Source: Collinsella tanakaei
GTDB taxonomy: Bacteria; Actinomycetota; Coriobacteriia; Coriobacteriales; Coriobacteriaceae
Assembly (NCBI RefSeq): GCF_030373545.1
Contig: NZ_JAUDCO010000001.1
Span: 309,857 to 373,856 of the forward strand
DNA: 64,000 nt
Direction of reading: 5' to 3'
Positions 50,604 to 59,164 of this stretch are shown one piece after another. A program made the position numbers and the translations under genes. Each line of letters opens with the position of its first letter. Position 1 is the stretch's first letter. The notes below the pieces were generated by a model that saw only the letters and a list, made by a program, of their open reading frames with translations, made no database searches and was not told where the DNA came from.

Positions 50604-50811
50604 GTGACGCCTCGAGAACGTGCCGTGCGTAGAGAACGCCAGAGCGCCAGTCCACTACCGCCAAAGCGCGGGGCGGCAGGAAACGTGCTCGCGGAATGGG
50701 AATACCGTGCCTGCGCTGTAGGCGCTGGAAGCGCGTTCCCTTTCGTGCCACAATAGGCATCGCTAAACCGAATGAGCAGGCCTTTGCCTATGCAAGAAAG
50801 GCGTGAACAGC

Positions 50812-51540
50812 ATGGAAAACGAATCGATTGAAACCGCGGCCGAGCTGGATGACATCCAGGCCGACGCCGCCGACGCCGCCGACGCCGCCGACGCCGCCGA
50901 CGCCGCCGACGCCGCCGAGGCGCAGGACGCGGAAGACGCCGCCTGCGAGCAGGAGGAATACGTTCCCGCCCTCGTGCTCGGCGACGAGGATGAGCGCGAC
51001 CCGGGCCTCCACGAGCGCATCCTGTCCGAGGATCGCGCCTGGAGCGGCAAGATCTTCAATGTCGATACGCTGCAGGTCGAGCTGCCCAACGGCCACACTT
51101 CCCGCCGCGACATCGTGCGCCACCACGGCGCCGCCGCCATCGTGGCCCTGACCGAGAGCGGCAAGATCGCACTCGTGCGCCAGTACCGCACCGCGCTCGA
51201 CCGCGTGACGGTCGAGCTCCCCGCCGGCAAGCTCGATCCGGGCGAGGACCCGGAGGAGTGCGCCCGCCGCGAGCTGCGCGAGGAGACGGGCTTCATCGCC
51301 CACCGCATGCGCTACCTCACCACGATCGCCAGCTCCTGCGGCTTTTCCGACGAGCTCATCCACATCTACATGGCCACGCAGCTCGAGTTTGACCAGGCCT
51401 GCCCGGACGAGGACGAGTTCCTCAACGTCGACCTGGTCCCACTGACCGAGCTTATCGACGCCGTGCTTGACGGCAAGATCCAGGACTCCAAGACCGTTGT
51501 GGGCGCGCTTGCCTGCGACGCCATCGCCCACCGTCTGTAA
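50812..51540 (+). CDS. NUDIX hydrolase, ADP-ribose pyrophosphatase-like, with repetitive N-terminus
   Basis: 242 residues. The NUDIX box is intact: GKLDPGEDPEECARRELREETGF fits G-x5-E-x7-REx2EExG (about residues 140-162), and the protein resembles ADP-ribose pyrophosphatases (AIVALTESGKIALVRQYR, TVELPAGK). The first ~65 residues are an extra acidic segment containing a run of Asp-Ala-Ala triplets. The ATG at 50812 is preferred to the in-frame GTG at 50803 because AAGAAAGG then lies at normal spacing. It stands alone. Confidence 0.9.
   Translation: MENESIETAAELDDIQADAADAADAADAADAADAAEAQDAEDAACEQEEYVPALVLGDEDERDPGLHERILSEDRAWSGKIFNVDTLQVELPNGHTSRRDIVRHHGAAAIVALTESGKIALVRQYRTALDRVTVELPAGKLDPGEDPEECARRELREETGFIAHRMRYLTTIASSCGFSDELIHIYMATQLEFDQACPDEDEFLNVDLVPLTELIDAVLDGKIQDSKTVVGALACDAIAHRL
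50863..50916 (+). repeat. Six perfect 9-bp repeats (GACGCCGCC) inside the NUDIX gene
   Basis: Six identical in-frame units encode (Asp-Ala-Ala)6. Slippage here would change protein length in steps of three residues without breaking the frame. Confidence 0.9.
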
Positions 51541-51784
51541 CGCATCGGAGGGGAGCAGCTGGTAAAGGCTGTGCGGCAAGGGGTTGGCAGGCTGGCAAGG
51601 AATCACGCCGCTTTGTCAGTTGCGGTGCCTATTTCTGCTGCCGAGGCTTTCCGCTCGGAAAAGCCGTATACCCAGCCCGCCACGCCCCTAGCAGCCGCGT
51701 CCCTACCCGCTGCGCCTCCAGTCAGCCGCCGCCCCAGCCAAGCGTTGTCCGTTCCACCCCCTCACGCCATAAAAGGAGAGACCG
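51541..51784. other. Intergenic region before the ABC exporter
   Basis: 244 bases; nothing recognisable apart from the AAGGAGAG ribosome-binding site just before the TTG start of the exporter. Confidence 0.5.
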
Positions 51785-53581
51785 TTGTCCAAGCAACAGT
51801 CCGGAATGTTCCGCCGGTTCATCGCCTACTACGGACCCCAGAAGCACCTGTTCATCGCCGACACCGTCTGCGCGCTCGTGCTCGCCGGCATCGACCTGGC
51901 GTTTCCCATCGTGCTGCGCAACCTGACCGGCGGCCTGTTCATGGAGGGCCCGCAGGCCATCATGGGCTCGCTCGCCTTCATCGCGACCGGCCTTATTGCC
52001 ATGTACCTCGTCCGCACGGCCTGCCGCTACTTCGTATCGGCCCAGGGCCACATCATGGGCGCGCGCATGGAGTCCAAGATGCGCGAGGACCTCTTTGACC
52101 AGTACGAGCGCTTCTGCTTCTCCTACTTCGACCGCGTCAACTCCGGCGACATGATGAGCCGCGTGGTCAACGACCTGTTTGACATCTGCGAGGGCGCCCA
52201 CCACCTGCCCGAATGGATCATCATCTGCGCCATCGAGATCATCGGCGCTTTCGTGATCCTGTTCACCATCGCGCCGGCGCTTGCCGGCATCATGGCCGTC
52301 ATCACCGCCATCTTCGTCGCGATCATGGTCCGCCAGAACCTGACCATGCGCGCGGTCTTTGCCGACAACCGCCGCAAGATCTCGGGCGTCAACTCGCAGC
52401 TCCAGGACTCACTCGCCGGCATCCGCGTGGTCAAGTCGTTTGCCAACGAGGCCACCGAACGCGAGAAGTTCCGCCGCTCCAACGAGGCCTACCTCGAGTC
52501 CAAGGTCAACCAGTACCACGCCATGGGCGCCTACCAGGCAACGAGCGCCCTCATGACCGGCGCCCTCTACACCACCATCGTGGTCGCTGGCGGCCTGCTC
52601 ATCGCCGCCGGCCAGATGACCGCCGTGGACCTGGCGACCTTCGCGCTCTACATCTCGCTGTTCGCCACGCCCATCGAGACGCTCGTCAACTCCACCGAGA
52701 CCTTCCAGAAGGCCATCGCGGGCTTCAAGCGCATGGACGAGGTGCTCGCCACCATGCCCGACATCGTGGACGCGCCCGACGCGCAGCCGCTCAAGGTGGG
52801 CCCGGGCGCCATCGAGTACCGCGACGTCTGCTTCTCCTACAAGGATGTCGAGCTGGGCGGCCGCGCCGAGGGGCGTCCGGTCATCGACCACCTCAACCTG
52901 GCCATCCGCCCCGGCGAGACCATCGCGCTCGTCGGCCCGTCGGGCGGCGGCAAGTCCACGACCTGCTCGCTGCTGCCGCGCTTCTACGACATCGACGCGG
53001 GCTCCATCGCCATCGACGGCCAGGACGTGCGCGACGTCACGCAGGAGTCGCTGCGCCGCGCCATCGGCCTGGTGCAGCAGGACGTCTACCTGTTTGACGG
53101 CACGATCGGCGAGAACATCGCCTACGGCCGCCCCGGCGCCACGCTCGCCGAGATCGAGGACGCCGCCCGTCGCGCCAACATCCACGACTTCATCACCTCG
53201 TTGCCCGACGGCTACGACACCGTGGTGGGCGAGCGCGGCAGCCGCCTGTCCGGCGGCCAGAAGCAGCGCGTGGCCATCGCGCGCGTGTTCCTCAAGAACC
53301 CGGCCATCCTTATCCTGGACGAGGCCACCAGCGCGCTCGACAACGAGAGCGAGGAGGCTGTCCAGCAGGCCCTCGAGGAGCTGGCCCGCGACCGCACGAC
53401 GATCATCATCGCCCACCGCCTGTCCACCATCAAGGGCGCCGACGAGATTGCGACCGTCGAACATGGTCAGGTCGTGGAACGTGGCACGCACGAGGAGCTT
53501 CTCGCACGTGGCGGCACCTACGCCCGCTACTATCGAATGCAGTTCGAGGGCGTACGCGCAGGCGAGACGCCCCTGCAGTAG
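51785..53581 (+). CDS. ABC exporter, fused membrane and ATPase domains
   Basis: 598 residues. Six membrane helices (about 15-315) are followed by a nucleotide-binding domain with Walker A GPSGGGKST, Q-loop VQQDVYLFDG, signature LSGGQKQRVAIAR, Walker B ILILDEATSALD and H-loop AHRLSTI. It is a half-transporter of the MsbA/multidrug type acting as a dimer; the substrate is unknown. Translation starts at TTG (51785) with AAGGAGAG 5 bases upstream. The next gene follows after 18 bases and may be co-transcribed. Confidence 0.93.
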   Translation: MSKQQSGMFRRFIAYYGPQKHLFIADTVCALVLAGIDLAFPIVLRNLTGGLFMEGPQAIMGSLAFIATGLIAMYLVRTACRYFVSAQGHIMGARMESKMREDLFDQYERFCFSYFDRVNSGDMMSRVVNDLFDICEGAHHLPEWIIICAIEIIGAFVILFTIAPALAGIMAVITAIFVAIMVRQNLTMRAVFADNRRKISGVNSQLQDSLAGIRVVKSFANEATEREKFRRSNEAYLESKVNQYHAMGAYQATSALMTGALYTTIVVAGGLLIAAGQMTAVDLATFALYISLFATPIETLVNSTETFQKAIAGFKRMDEVLATMPDIVDAPDAQPLKVGPGAIEYRDVCFSYKDVELGGRAEGRPVIDHLNLAIRPGETIALVGPSGGGKSTTCSLLPRFYDIDAGSIAIDGQDVRDVTQESLRRAIGLVQQDVYLFDGTIGENIAYGRPGATLAEIEDAARRANIHDFITSLPDGYDTVVGERGSRLSGGQKQRVAIARVFLKNPAILILDEATSALDNESEEAVQQALEELARDRTTIIIAHRLSTIKGADEIATVEHGQVVERGTHEELLARGGTYARYYRMQFEGVRAGETPLQ

Positions 53582-53599
53582 GTTCGATGAGGATTGACG

Positions 53600-54532
53600 A
53601 TGGCCAGAAGACCGCCACTCACAGCTGAAGAAGCCACCGAGCTCTTCTCGGAGCTGGACGACTCCGGCGTCGTCGACCCGCTGCGTGCCCGTGACGCGGC
53701 CCGCCGCAAGGAGATCCGCGACAAGGTCCGCCGCGAGGGCGGCGCCGAGGCCGTCAACAAGCTCGAGGCCGACCACCGCAGCCGTCGGCGCGCCAGTCAG
53801 GCCAAGGTGGACCCGCTCTCGGCCGACGACCCGTCGGGCTCAAAGGCGGGCGAGGCCATCTCGCGTATGGCGGTGCTGTGCATCGTGGGCGTGCTCGTGC
53901 TGGTCGTGGGCATGCAGGTTGCCTACGGCGTGAGCCGCCGCCTGAACACGGCGAACCTCTCGGAGCGCACCACGGTGGAGACCGTCACGCACGCTATGGA
54001 AAGCGGTGTGGAGTGGGGCAACGGCTTCACGCAGTTCCCCAGCGAGTTCACGGTCAACGAGGCCGACGAGCGCACGGGCGTCGTCGAGGTCTCCGTGGTG
54101 GACACGACGTCCAAAAACGAGCTCGAGCTGCTCTCCAATTCGCAGATCGCCGCGTCGGCGCTGTCGACCAACGCCCTGCTCAACGACAAGATCAACCGCG
54201 TGGAGTACAACGTGTACGTGCGCGTGGACGACGAGGGCAACTTCGTGCACGACAGCTTCTTCGGCTTCGTGAAGGGCCAGGGCGCCCTGCGCGCGATGCT
54301 GACCTTCATCTGGACCAAGGACGTGTCCGAGACGTCGAGCACCATCGACTGGCAGCTGCGTATTGTGGGTATGGACGACGAGACAGCCGAGAAGATCCAG
54401 GAGCAGGTGAACTCCGTCTCCTCGCTGGCCGAGAGCTCCGAGGTCACCCAGGACGACATCGACGACATGGAGGCCGAGCAGCGCCTGGAGCAGCAGCTCA
54501 ACGGCCCCGAGGTCTTCCTCGGCAAGGAATAG
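53600..54532 (+). CDS. Unknown single-pass membrane protein
   Basis: 310 residues. A charged cytoplasmic N-terminus (about 1-85) is rich in Arg/Glu. One membrane helix (about 88-110, MAVLCIVGVLVLVVGMQVAYG) is followed by an external domain of about 200 residues with mixed structure and an acidic helical end. No family recognised. The ATG at 53600 with GAGG upstream was chosen over a TTG two codons earlier. It follows the ABC exporter closely and may be an accessory protein to it. Confidence 0.75.
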   Translation: MARRPPLTAEEATELFSELDDSGVVDPLRARDAARRKEIRDKVRREGGAEAVNKLEADHRSRRRASQAKVDPLSADDPSGSKAGEAISRMAVLCIVGVLVLVVGMQVAYGVSRRLNTANLSERTTVETVTHAMESGVEWGNGFTQFPSEFTVNEADERTGVVEVSVVDTTSKNELELLSNSQIAASALSTNALLNDKINRVEYNVYVRVDDEGNFVHDSFFGFVKGQGALRAMLTFIWTKDVSETSSTIDWQLRIVGMDDETAEKIQEQVNSVSSLAESSEVTQDDIDDMEAEQRLEQQLNGPEVFLGKE

Positions 54533-54680
54533 CGGCGCGGCGGCAGGCTCCTGCGGGAAGGCCCTGTCAACGGGAACGGGCGCACCTGGCGGGTCGCGGG
54601 ACAGCTTCCGGCGACCTACCGGGCGCTCCCGTCCTTGTGGGAAAGGCGGCTCCGTCGGCGGGTGGCAGGCGCTTGGCACA

Positions 54681-54799
54681 GGCGAATAGCGGGCCCGGCC
54701 GAATGGCGGGCCTAACCGAATTGCCGGTCCAACCGAACACTTACCCTAACCGAACGCCTGTCCCAACCGAACACCTACCCCAGCCGAATAGCGAGCGCC
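54681..54799. repeat. Seven 17-bp imperfect tandem repeats reaching into the pilT 3' end
   Basis: Units start at 54681, 54698, 54715, 54732, 54749, 54766 and 54783, each containing an rCCGAAYr-like core (for example GCCGAATGGCGGGCCTA and ACCGAACACCTACCCCA). The last units encode the final residues of PilT on the minus strand; the others are intergenic. The rest of 54533-54680 holds no gene. Confidence 0.8.
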
Positions 54800-55836
54800 T
54801 CCTGATGGATGGCGTGCTGCAGGGCCGTCTCGCGCGTGATGCGCCCGGCCTGCACCAGCTCAAACAGGCTTTGGTCCATGGTGCGCATGCCCTCGGCGCC
54901 GCCTGCGGCGATAACGCTGTCCATCTGGTGCGTCTTCTCCTCGCGGATCAGGTTGCGGATGGCCGTGTTGGTGATCATGATCTCAAACGCCGGTACCACG
55001 CCGCCGTCGACGGTGGGCACGAGCTGCTGGCTCACGATGGCCTGGAGCACCTGCGACAGCTGCATGCGAATCTGGCGCTGCTGGCTGGGCGGGAAGGCGT
55101 CGATGATGCGGTCCACCGTGCCGGCCGCGCCGGTGGTGTGCAGGGTGGAGAAGATGAGCTGCGCCATCTCGGCGGCGGTGACGGCGGTGCCGATGGTCTC
55201 GGGGTCGCGCATCTCGCCGAGCAGAATCACGTCGGGCGACTCGCGCATGGCTGAGCGCAGCGCCTCGGCGTAGGTGGCCACGTCGGTGGGGATCTCGCGC
55301 TGGGTCACGATGCAGCTGCCATGACGATGCACGTACTCGATGGGATCCTCCATGGTGATGATGTGGCCGGAGCGCTCGTGGTTCAGGCGGTCGATCATGC
55401 AGGCGAGGGTGGTCGACTTGCCCGCGCCGGCGGGGCCCGTCACCAGCACGAGGCCCTTCTGGAAGCGCGCCACGCGCAGGACCTCCTCGGGGATGCCATA
55501 GGCGACAGGGTCGGGCAGGCCGAAGGGAATCACGCGGACGACGGCACCGAGCGATCCGCGCTGGCGGAACACGTTGGCGCGGAAACGGCCCACGCCGGGC
55601 AGGGCGAAGGAGAAGTCCTCGTCGTGGTTGCCCAGCTGGGCGAAGGCGTCATACGAGCGGCCCGCGACCTCGTAGATGGCGCGGACCATCTGCTCGGTGT
55701 CGGCGGGCATGAGCGGGCCGGCGTCGGAGCGCACCTGGCGCCCGTCGACCCGGTAGGTGAGCGGCAGGCCCGCGACCACGAAGATGTCCGAGGCGTGCGC
55801 GTCGATCATGCTCTTGAGGAACTGCTCGAGGTTCAT
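54775..55836 (-). CDS. pilT: PilT-type pilus retraction ATPase
   Basis: 353 residues. N-terminal PAS-like domain (DAHASDIFVVAGLPLTYRVDG) and hexameric ATPase with Walker A GPAGAGKST, Asp box ITMEDPIEYVH, Walker B VILLGEMRDPETI and His box STLHTTGAA are visible. PilT retracts type IV pili. The start has AGGAG 6 bases upstream; the longer in-frame ORF to 56301 overlaps the next gene and is not coding. Last gene of the pilus operon. No extension ATPase (PilB) or prepilin peptidase is in the window. Confidence 0.93.
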   Translation of the reverse strand: MNLEQFLKSMIDAHASDIFVVAGLPLTYRVDGRQVRSDAGPLMPADTEQMVRAIYEVAGRSYDAFAQLGNHDEDFSFALPGVGRFRANVFRQRGSLGAVVRVIPFGLPDPVAYGIPEEVLRVARFQKGLVLVTGPAGAGKSTTLACMIDRLNHERSGHIITMEDPIEYVHRHGSCIVTQREIPTDVATYAEALRSAMRESPDVILLGEMRDPETIGTAVTAAEMAQLIFSTLHTTGAAGTVDRIIDAFPPSQQRQIRMQLSQVLQAIVSQQLVPTVDGGVVPAFEIMITNTAIRNLIREEKTHQMDSVIAAGGAEGMRTMDQSLFELVQAGRITRETALQHAIHQEALAIRLG

Positions 55837-55918
55837 GGTGTCTCCTGTTCTGCCAAAGGTTGGGCGCAAGGGCGCCGGTCGGTCGGGTGGTCGCTCGCGG
55901 GGGCGAGCGCGGGCGGGG

Positions 55919-56449
55919 TTATGCGGGGCCCTGCCAGACGGTGTCGCTCGTGTCCTCGGTCCACAGGGCGGACGCCTTCCAGGCAAGGACCTCGCAGGTG
56001 AGGTCGTCGGTGATGCCGATCTGTATATCCAGGGCGCGCGCGTTGTCGGCAACGAGGCGCACGGACACGGTGGCGGCCGCGCTGTCGACGGCGGCGAGCT
56101 CGACGGCGGGTGCCTGCTTGTCCGCTGCGGTGTCCGTGGCAGCCGCCGCATCGGCCGCGTCGGCTGCCAGCTCGGGCAGGGTGCGGGACAGTCGGTCGAG
56201 GGCATCGTCGCGGTCGGCGTCCGCCACGCGCAGGGCGGCAAGCTCGCCGTCGAGGGAGGCGAGCAGCTCCTGTCCGGCACGCTCGTTGATGTAAAGTGCA
56301 CTTACCGATGCCGCCTGCCGCTCGGAGCGGGCGAGGGCGGCGTGCGCCGTGACCAGCGCCAGCACCGCCATCACGGCAAGGCAGACGATGATGACGAGGG
56401 CGAACAGGCTGATGGGGCCCATGCGCACCGAACCGCTTCGACGTGCCAT
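55919..56449 (-). CDS. Unknown pilus-operon membrane protein (minor pilin-like)
   Basis: 176 residues. One N-terminal membrane helix (about 12-35, ISLFALVIIVCLAVMAVLALV) is followed by an Ala-rich helical stretch and a small beta-rich end. The layout is that of an assembly or minor pilin-like protein, but no prepilin cleavage site is visible. Its start overlaps the previous gene's stop (TGATG), so translation is coupled. Function inferred from position only. Confidence 0.72.
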   Translation of the reverse strand: MARRSGSVRMGPISLFALVIIVCLAVMAVLALVTAHAALARSERQAASVSALYINERAGQELLASLDGELAALRVADADRDDALDRLSRTLPELAADAADAAAATDTAADKQAPAVELAAVDSAAATVSVRLVADNARALDIQIGITDDLTCEVLAWKASALWTEDTSDTVWQGPA

Positions 56450-56931
56450 CAGCCCACCTCCCCGTCGTGTGCGCCGCCGCCGCCCGCCTCCGTGCCGTCC
56501 TCGGCCGCGCGGGCGGTCGCCAACTCATAGACGACGGTGCCGTCCGCATCGGTTACGGTGATCGTCGCGCGCAGGGGCGCCACTTCGTCATCGGAGGGCG
56601 CCTCGACGTCGCACGTGGCGGTGAGGCCGTCTTCCTGCGCGGGCTCAGATGCGGAGGCAGGGTCGGCGCAGAAGCGCTCGGCCATGTCGGATGCGAGCGC
56701 CACGGCGCTCTCGAGCTGCGCGGCCTGGGCACCCGTGGCGCGGGCGCGTGCGAAGGCCTGCATGAAGATGCCGAGCGATGCCACCAAAAACAGCAGAAGC
56801 ACCAGGGCCTCCACCAAAAAGGCCGTGCCATGCCAGCTGCGGCTCGCGAAGGCGCCTGCACGCTCGCCGGATGCGCCGCCGGCAGCCATATCGGCGCCGC
56901 CCGTCATTGCGGTGCGTTCTCGCTTGCTCAT
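56449..56931 (-). CDS. Pseudopilin-like protein
   Basis: 160 residues. After a ~30-residue leader comes a pilin-like hydrophobic helix (HGTAFLVEALVLLLFLVA) with a Gly before it and a Glu six residues on, close to the prepilin pattern G-FxxxE. A globular part ends in beta strands (ATITVTDADGTVVYELAT) and a Gly-rich tail. Probably a minor (pseudo)pilin. ATGA-type overlap with the preceding gene. Confidence 0.72.
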   Translation of the reverse strand: MSKRERTAMTGGADMAAGGASGERAGAFASRSWHGTAFLVEALVLLLFLVASLGIFMQAFARARATGAQAAQLESAVALASDMAERFCADPASASEPAQEDGLTATCDVEAPSDDEVAPLRATITVTDADGTVVYELATARAAEDGTEAGGGGAHDGEVG

Positions 56932-57653
56932 GCGCCCTCACCTCCCGCGCTGCGCAGGGCCGCGCTGGTGGTTCCCTGGTCGGTCGTGATGGTCAAAAGC
57001 CCCGCGGAAGCGTCGTAGGCGACGTCAAACGTGTCGCTGCGCACCACCGTCAGGGCGTTATCCGGGTCAAAGGGCGCATCGGCAAGCGCATATTCCTGCA
57101 CGATGGAGCCGCCGTGCAGGTAAAAGCGCGTCTCGTAGGTGCCCGAGTCCAGGCGCTCGGTCAGCACGAGCGCCGCGCCTTGCGGCCCTTCGCCGATCGA
57201 CACGGAGTCCGCGGCGTCCGTCGCGTGGACGGCGTTGGCGATCAGGCCGGACGACAGGCGGCTGTCCGATGACGCGCCGTCCGCCGCGCGCAGGGCGCGA
57301 TACACGCCGGTGCCGGCGAGGATGGCCAGCAACAGGGCCACCGCGAGCAGGGCGAACAGGGCGACGGTGAACACGCGCTCCGATCCGGCAAGCACACGCA
57401 GCGCGCCGGACTCGGCGGCATCGGATCCGGCAAAGCGCGCCTGCCGGACGGCATCCAGCAGCATGTCGCGCCGGCTGCTCGCGTCCGTATCGGACGAGGT
57501 GTCCCGTCCCGCGGCGCTGCGCTGCAGCTCTGCGCGCTGGCGCTCGGCGATCAGACGCCCCATGCGCCCGTGCGCGCTGCCGACGCCCGTCGCGCGCCCG
57601 ATACTCGATCCGTGTCCGGCAGCGCGGCTGCCCGTTGTCCTGCGCATGCTCAT
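56928..57653 (-). CDS. DUF4860-like pilus-operon protein
   Basis: 241 residues. A basic N-terminal cytoplasmic segment (about 1-90), one membrane helix (about 93-118) and a C-terminal beta-rich domain (about 140-235) are visible. The last contains LTERLDSGTYETRFYLHGGS and IVQEYALADAPFDP, which resembles DUF4860 proteins of actinobacterial pilus clusters. Function unknown. It overlaps both neighbours by 4 bases (ATGA). Confidence 0.7.
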   Translation of the reverse strand: MSMRRTTGSRAAGHGSSIGRATGVGSAHGRMGRLIAERQRAELQRSAAGRDTSSDTDASSRRDMLLDAVRQARFAGSDAAESGALRVLAGSERVFTVALFALLAVALLLAILAGTGVYRALRAADGASSDSRLSSGLIANAVHATDAADSVSIGEGPQGAALVLTERLDSGTYETRFYLHGGSIVQEYALADAPFDPDNALTVVRSDTFDVAYDASAGLLTITTDQGTTSAALRSAGGEGA

Positions 57654-57955
57654 CGGGGCACCACCCTCACGGCAGGGGGTACGTTGGCGGCGTAGGACTC
57701 ATAGGTGATGGCGTACTCGTCGCGGTTCACGACTAGGCCATAGTGTTCTTCTAAATAGGTAAGCGATGAGGGATAGGAACCCTCTATGGCACAGCACTGC
57801 TGGGCGGCATCCAGAATGGACGCGCGCACCGAGACAGCGCCCTGCTCGCGCAGCATCGCCTGCGAGCCCCAAGCGATGCCCGCCGCCACCGCCAAGGCGA
57901 TAACGGCTGCGACCAGGGCAAGCATCCACCCGCCTATGCGACGGCGCCCGCTCAT
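57650..57955 (-). CDS. Small pilin-like protein
   Basis: 101 residues. An N-terminal membrane helix (about 9-30) is followed by a short domain with SYPSSLTYLEEHYGLVV, the kind of turn seen in small prepilins. A pair of Cys (CC) precedes it. No classical peptidase cleavage site. Overlaps pilC and the next gene by 4 bases. Confidence 0.72.
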   Translation of the reverse strand: MSGRRRIGGWMLALVAAVIALAVAAGIAWGSQAMLREQGAVSVRASILDAAQQCCAIEGSYPSSLTYLEEHYGLVVNRDEYAITYESYAANVPPAVRVVPR

Positions 57956-59142
57956 CCGATGGCGCCCATCATGCCCACGAGCGGCAGCATCACGGCGATG
58001 AGCGTGGCTCCGACGGATACGGTGAGCAGCGCGGCGAGCGCGGGCTCCACGGCGTCAATCGCGCGGTCAAGTCGCTCGGTCGCGTCGTCAAAAAACGTGG
58101 CGGAGAGCTGTTCGAGCACGCCGTCGATGCTGCCGGCGCGCGAGCCTATGGCCAGCATGCGGGCGTATACGGGCTCAAAGATGCCAAACTCGGTCACGGC
58201 CTGCGAAAAGCTCAGGCCCCGCGTCGGGTCAGTCATGGCGGCAAGCGCGCTCTCGAGCCGCGCACGCAGACCCTCGTGGCTCACGGCTGCGGTGGCCTCG
58301 CGCATGGCGACGTTGGAATCGGCGCCCGAGGCCAGGTAGGCCGAGGCGGCGGAGGCAAAGCGGCTGAGCGCCAGGCGCCCCATGGCGTCGCGCGTCACGG
58401 GCAGGCGGTCGAGCAGGGCCAAGATGCGCTGCTGGCCCTGCGGCTTGCGCACCGCCGCGGCGCCCGCGAGCGCGCAGGCGGTCACGATAAGCGTGAGCAC
58501 GAGTGCGGCCCATCCCACGACGAGCGCTATCTGCACGGCGCCGAACGAGCCGCCCGCAAGGCCGCCCGCCAGCTGCTCGTACACGCCCATGAACACCGGC
58601 AGGATGCCGATGACGGTAAACGCCAGGATCCCGCTCATCACGCACAGGAGCGATGCCGGGTAGCCGATGCTCGCGCGCAGCTTGGCAAACATGCGCGCTT
58701 CCTCGTCGTAGTACACGGCAAGCGAGCGCAGCACGTTTTCCAGACGGCCCGAGCGCTCGCCGATGGCGGTGAGTTCAAGGGCGTAGGCGGGAAAGACGCC
58801 GGTCGCGCGCATGGCGTCGGCAAGGCCGCGGCCCGCGCACAGCTCGCGGTAGGCTGCCAGGCAGGTGCGGCGCAGGGGCGTGTCGGCCATGTTGTCGGCA
58901 AGCATGTGCACGGCCTCGTCGGTCTGGATGCCGGCGGCGAGCATGATGGCGCAGCCCTCGCAAAACGCCGCGACGTCGGCGCCATCAAGCGGAGAGGCGG
59001 CGACAGCGGGGGACGGGGCGGGCACAGGTGCGCTCGCAGCGGGGGACGGGGCCGGCGCTGCCGCGCCCCCGGTGGGAGCGGCGCCCTTGTCGGCGGCATC
59101 CGCCTCGTGCCCGGTGTGCAGTTGTGTGCGTGTGTCGGACAT
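57952..59142 (-). CDS. PilC/GspF-type pilus platform protein
   Basis: 396 residues. A disordered Ala/Pro-rich N-terminus (~50 residues) is followed by two T2SSF repeats: the first around LAAGIQTDEAVHMLADN...GERSGRLENVL, the second around GADSNVAMREAT...GSRAGSIDGVLEQL. Membrane helices lie near 165-185, 205-230 and at the C-terminus. It is the inner-membrane platform on which the pilus motors act. First pilus-specific gene after the transglutaminase gene. Confidence 0.9.
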   Translation of the reverse strand: MSDTRTQLHTGHEADAADKGAAPTGGAAAPAPSPAASAPVPAPSPAVAASPLDGADVAAFCEGCAIMLAAGIQTDEAVHMLADNMADTPLRRTCLAAYRELCAGRGLADAMRATGVFPAYALELTAIGERSGRLENVLRSLAVYYDEEARMFAKLRASIGYPASLLCVMSGILAFTVIGILPVFMGVYEQLAGGLAGGSFGAVQIALVVGWAALVLTLIVTACALAGAAAVRKPQGQQRILALLDRLPVTRDAMGRLALSRFASAASAYLASGADSNVAMREATAAVSHEGLRARLESALAAMTDPTRGLSFSQAVTEFGIFEPVYARMLAIGSRAGSIDGVLEQLSATFFDDATERLDRAIDAVEPALAALLTVSVGATLIAVMLPLVGMMGAIG

Positions 59143-59164
59143 GTCCTACCCCTGTCGTTTCGGT

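Noticed and set aside
50439..50756. Possible 105-residue protein containing VVVGAGRRPAPTT
   Set aside because: It crosses the GGGGGCAGGCC palindrome, which gives such peptides in any frame; no ribosome-binding site or conserved domain.
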